A model generated the notes under the pieces. It was not told the origin of the DNA, did not search any database, and worked only from the letters and a program-made list of their open reading frames with translations. Made by a program: the position numbers and the translations under genes. This document shows, piece after piece, positions 5,633 through 5,880 of a stretch of DNA of 5,880 bases. Position 1 is the stretch's first letter, and each line of letters starts with the position of its first letter. Source of the DNA: Fibrobacter succinogenes (GTDB lineage: Bacteria; Fibrobacterota; Fibrobacteria; Fibrobacterales; CADBQJ01); NCBI GenBank assembly GCA_902796785.1, contig CADBQJ010000114.1, forward strand, positions 1-5,880, written 5' to 3'.

Positions 5633-5880
5633 ATGCTCCTCGACGAAGTCAAGATCACCGTCGTTTCGGGCAAGGGCGGCGAAGGCCACGCGACCTTCCG
5701 CCGCGAGAAGTACGTCCCGCACGGCGGACCCGACGGCGGCGACGGCGGGAAGGGCGGCGACGTCGTCGTCCAGGTCAACCCGCAGTTCAACACGCTCCTC
5801 GACCTCGGCTACGACCGCATCTTCCGCGCGGAGAAGGGCCAGAACGGCGGCCCGCAGAAGATGACCGGGCGCTGCGGCGC
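5633..5880 (+). CDS. obgE: Obg family GTPase, N-terminal part
   Basis: The gene starts at ATG 5633 and runs off the right edge (82 codons seen). The protein is a ribosome-associated GTPase involved in late assembly of the large ribosomal subunit and in growth control. Only the glycine-rich Obg domain is present here: LLDEVKITVVSGKGGEGH, then FRREKYVPHGGPDGG, the DGGKGGDVVVQV strand, NTLLDL and KMTGRCG. This matches the N-terminal Obg fold closely and distinguishes it from other GTPases. The GTP-binding domain lies outside the window. It follows proC by 10 bases; the only Shine-Dalgarno-like sequence, GTAGG, overlaps the proC stop, suggesting translational coupling. Confidence 0.97.
   Translation, partial: MLLDEVKITVVSGKGGEGHATFRREKYVPHGGPDGGDGGKGGDVVVQVNPQFNTLLDLGYDRIFRAEKGQNGGPQKMTGRCG

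Noticed and set aside
2871..5864. Long open frames of about 950-1000 codons on both strands across rho-proC-obgE
   Set aside because: They overlap three well-identified genes, have low-complexity composition (Arg/Pro/Gly/Ala-rich or Leu/Val/Glu/Gly-rich) and no recognisable domain; open shadow frames are expected at this GC content.

Overview
The window is GC-rich and densely coded, with third codon positions mostly G or C. It carries ordinary bacterial chromosomal genes, and I see no tRNA, rRNA, insertion sequence, prophage gene or CRISPR array. Synteny and the type of Rho (long, charged, arginine-rich N-terminal extension), together with the folate kinase / deoxynucleoside kinase / pantothenate cluster, fit a GC-rich member of the FCB or PVC groups of bacteria. 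That placement is a weak inference from gene content.

Layout: two divergent gene groups leave a roughly 190-base intergenic region (2909-3099). On the minus strand, read from right to left, are folK (folate biosynthesis), a bacterial-type deoxynucleoside kinase (purine deoxynucleoside salvage), panC (pantothenate/CoA biosynthesis) and the N-terminal part of a GH57-like protein that runs off the left edge. The first three are tightly packed (9-base gap, then a 4-base ATGA overlap) and are probably one operon. The GH57-like gene follows after 39 bases. On the plus strand are rho (transcription termination), proC (proline biosynthesis) after 12 bases, and the start of obgE (ribosome-associated GTPase) after 10 bases, also a likely operon.

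The most striking observation is an in-frame TAG at codon 280 of rho (3937-3939). It sits at the junction between the N-terminal RNA-binding domain and the C-terminal RecA-like ATPase. Both halves are otherwise intact and in the same frame, and the alignment suggests a single GAG-to-TAG change. TAG is the natural terminator of folK and proC here, so genome-wide reassignment is unlikely. The candidates are a sequencing or assembly error, a recent nonsense mutation, suppressed or programmed readthrough, or a split Rho.

Other points of interest: the GH57-like protein has lost both catalytic residues and looks like a pseudoenzyme; the rho leader holds a C-rich, G-poor, pyrimidine-rich tract resembling a Rho-binding (rut) site, which would suit autoregulation; and Rho has a charge-segregated disordered N-terminus.
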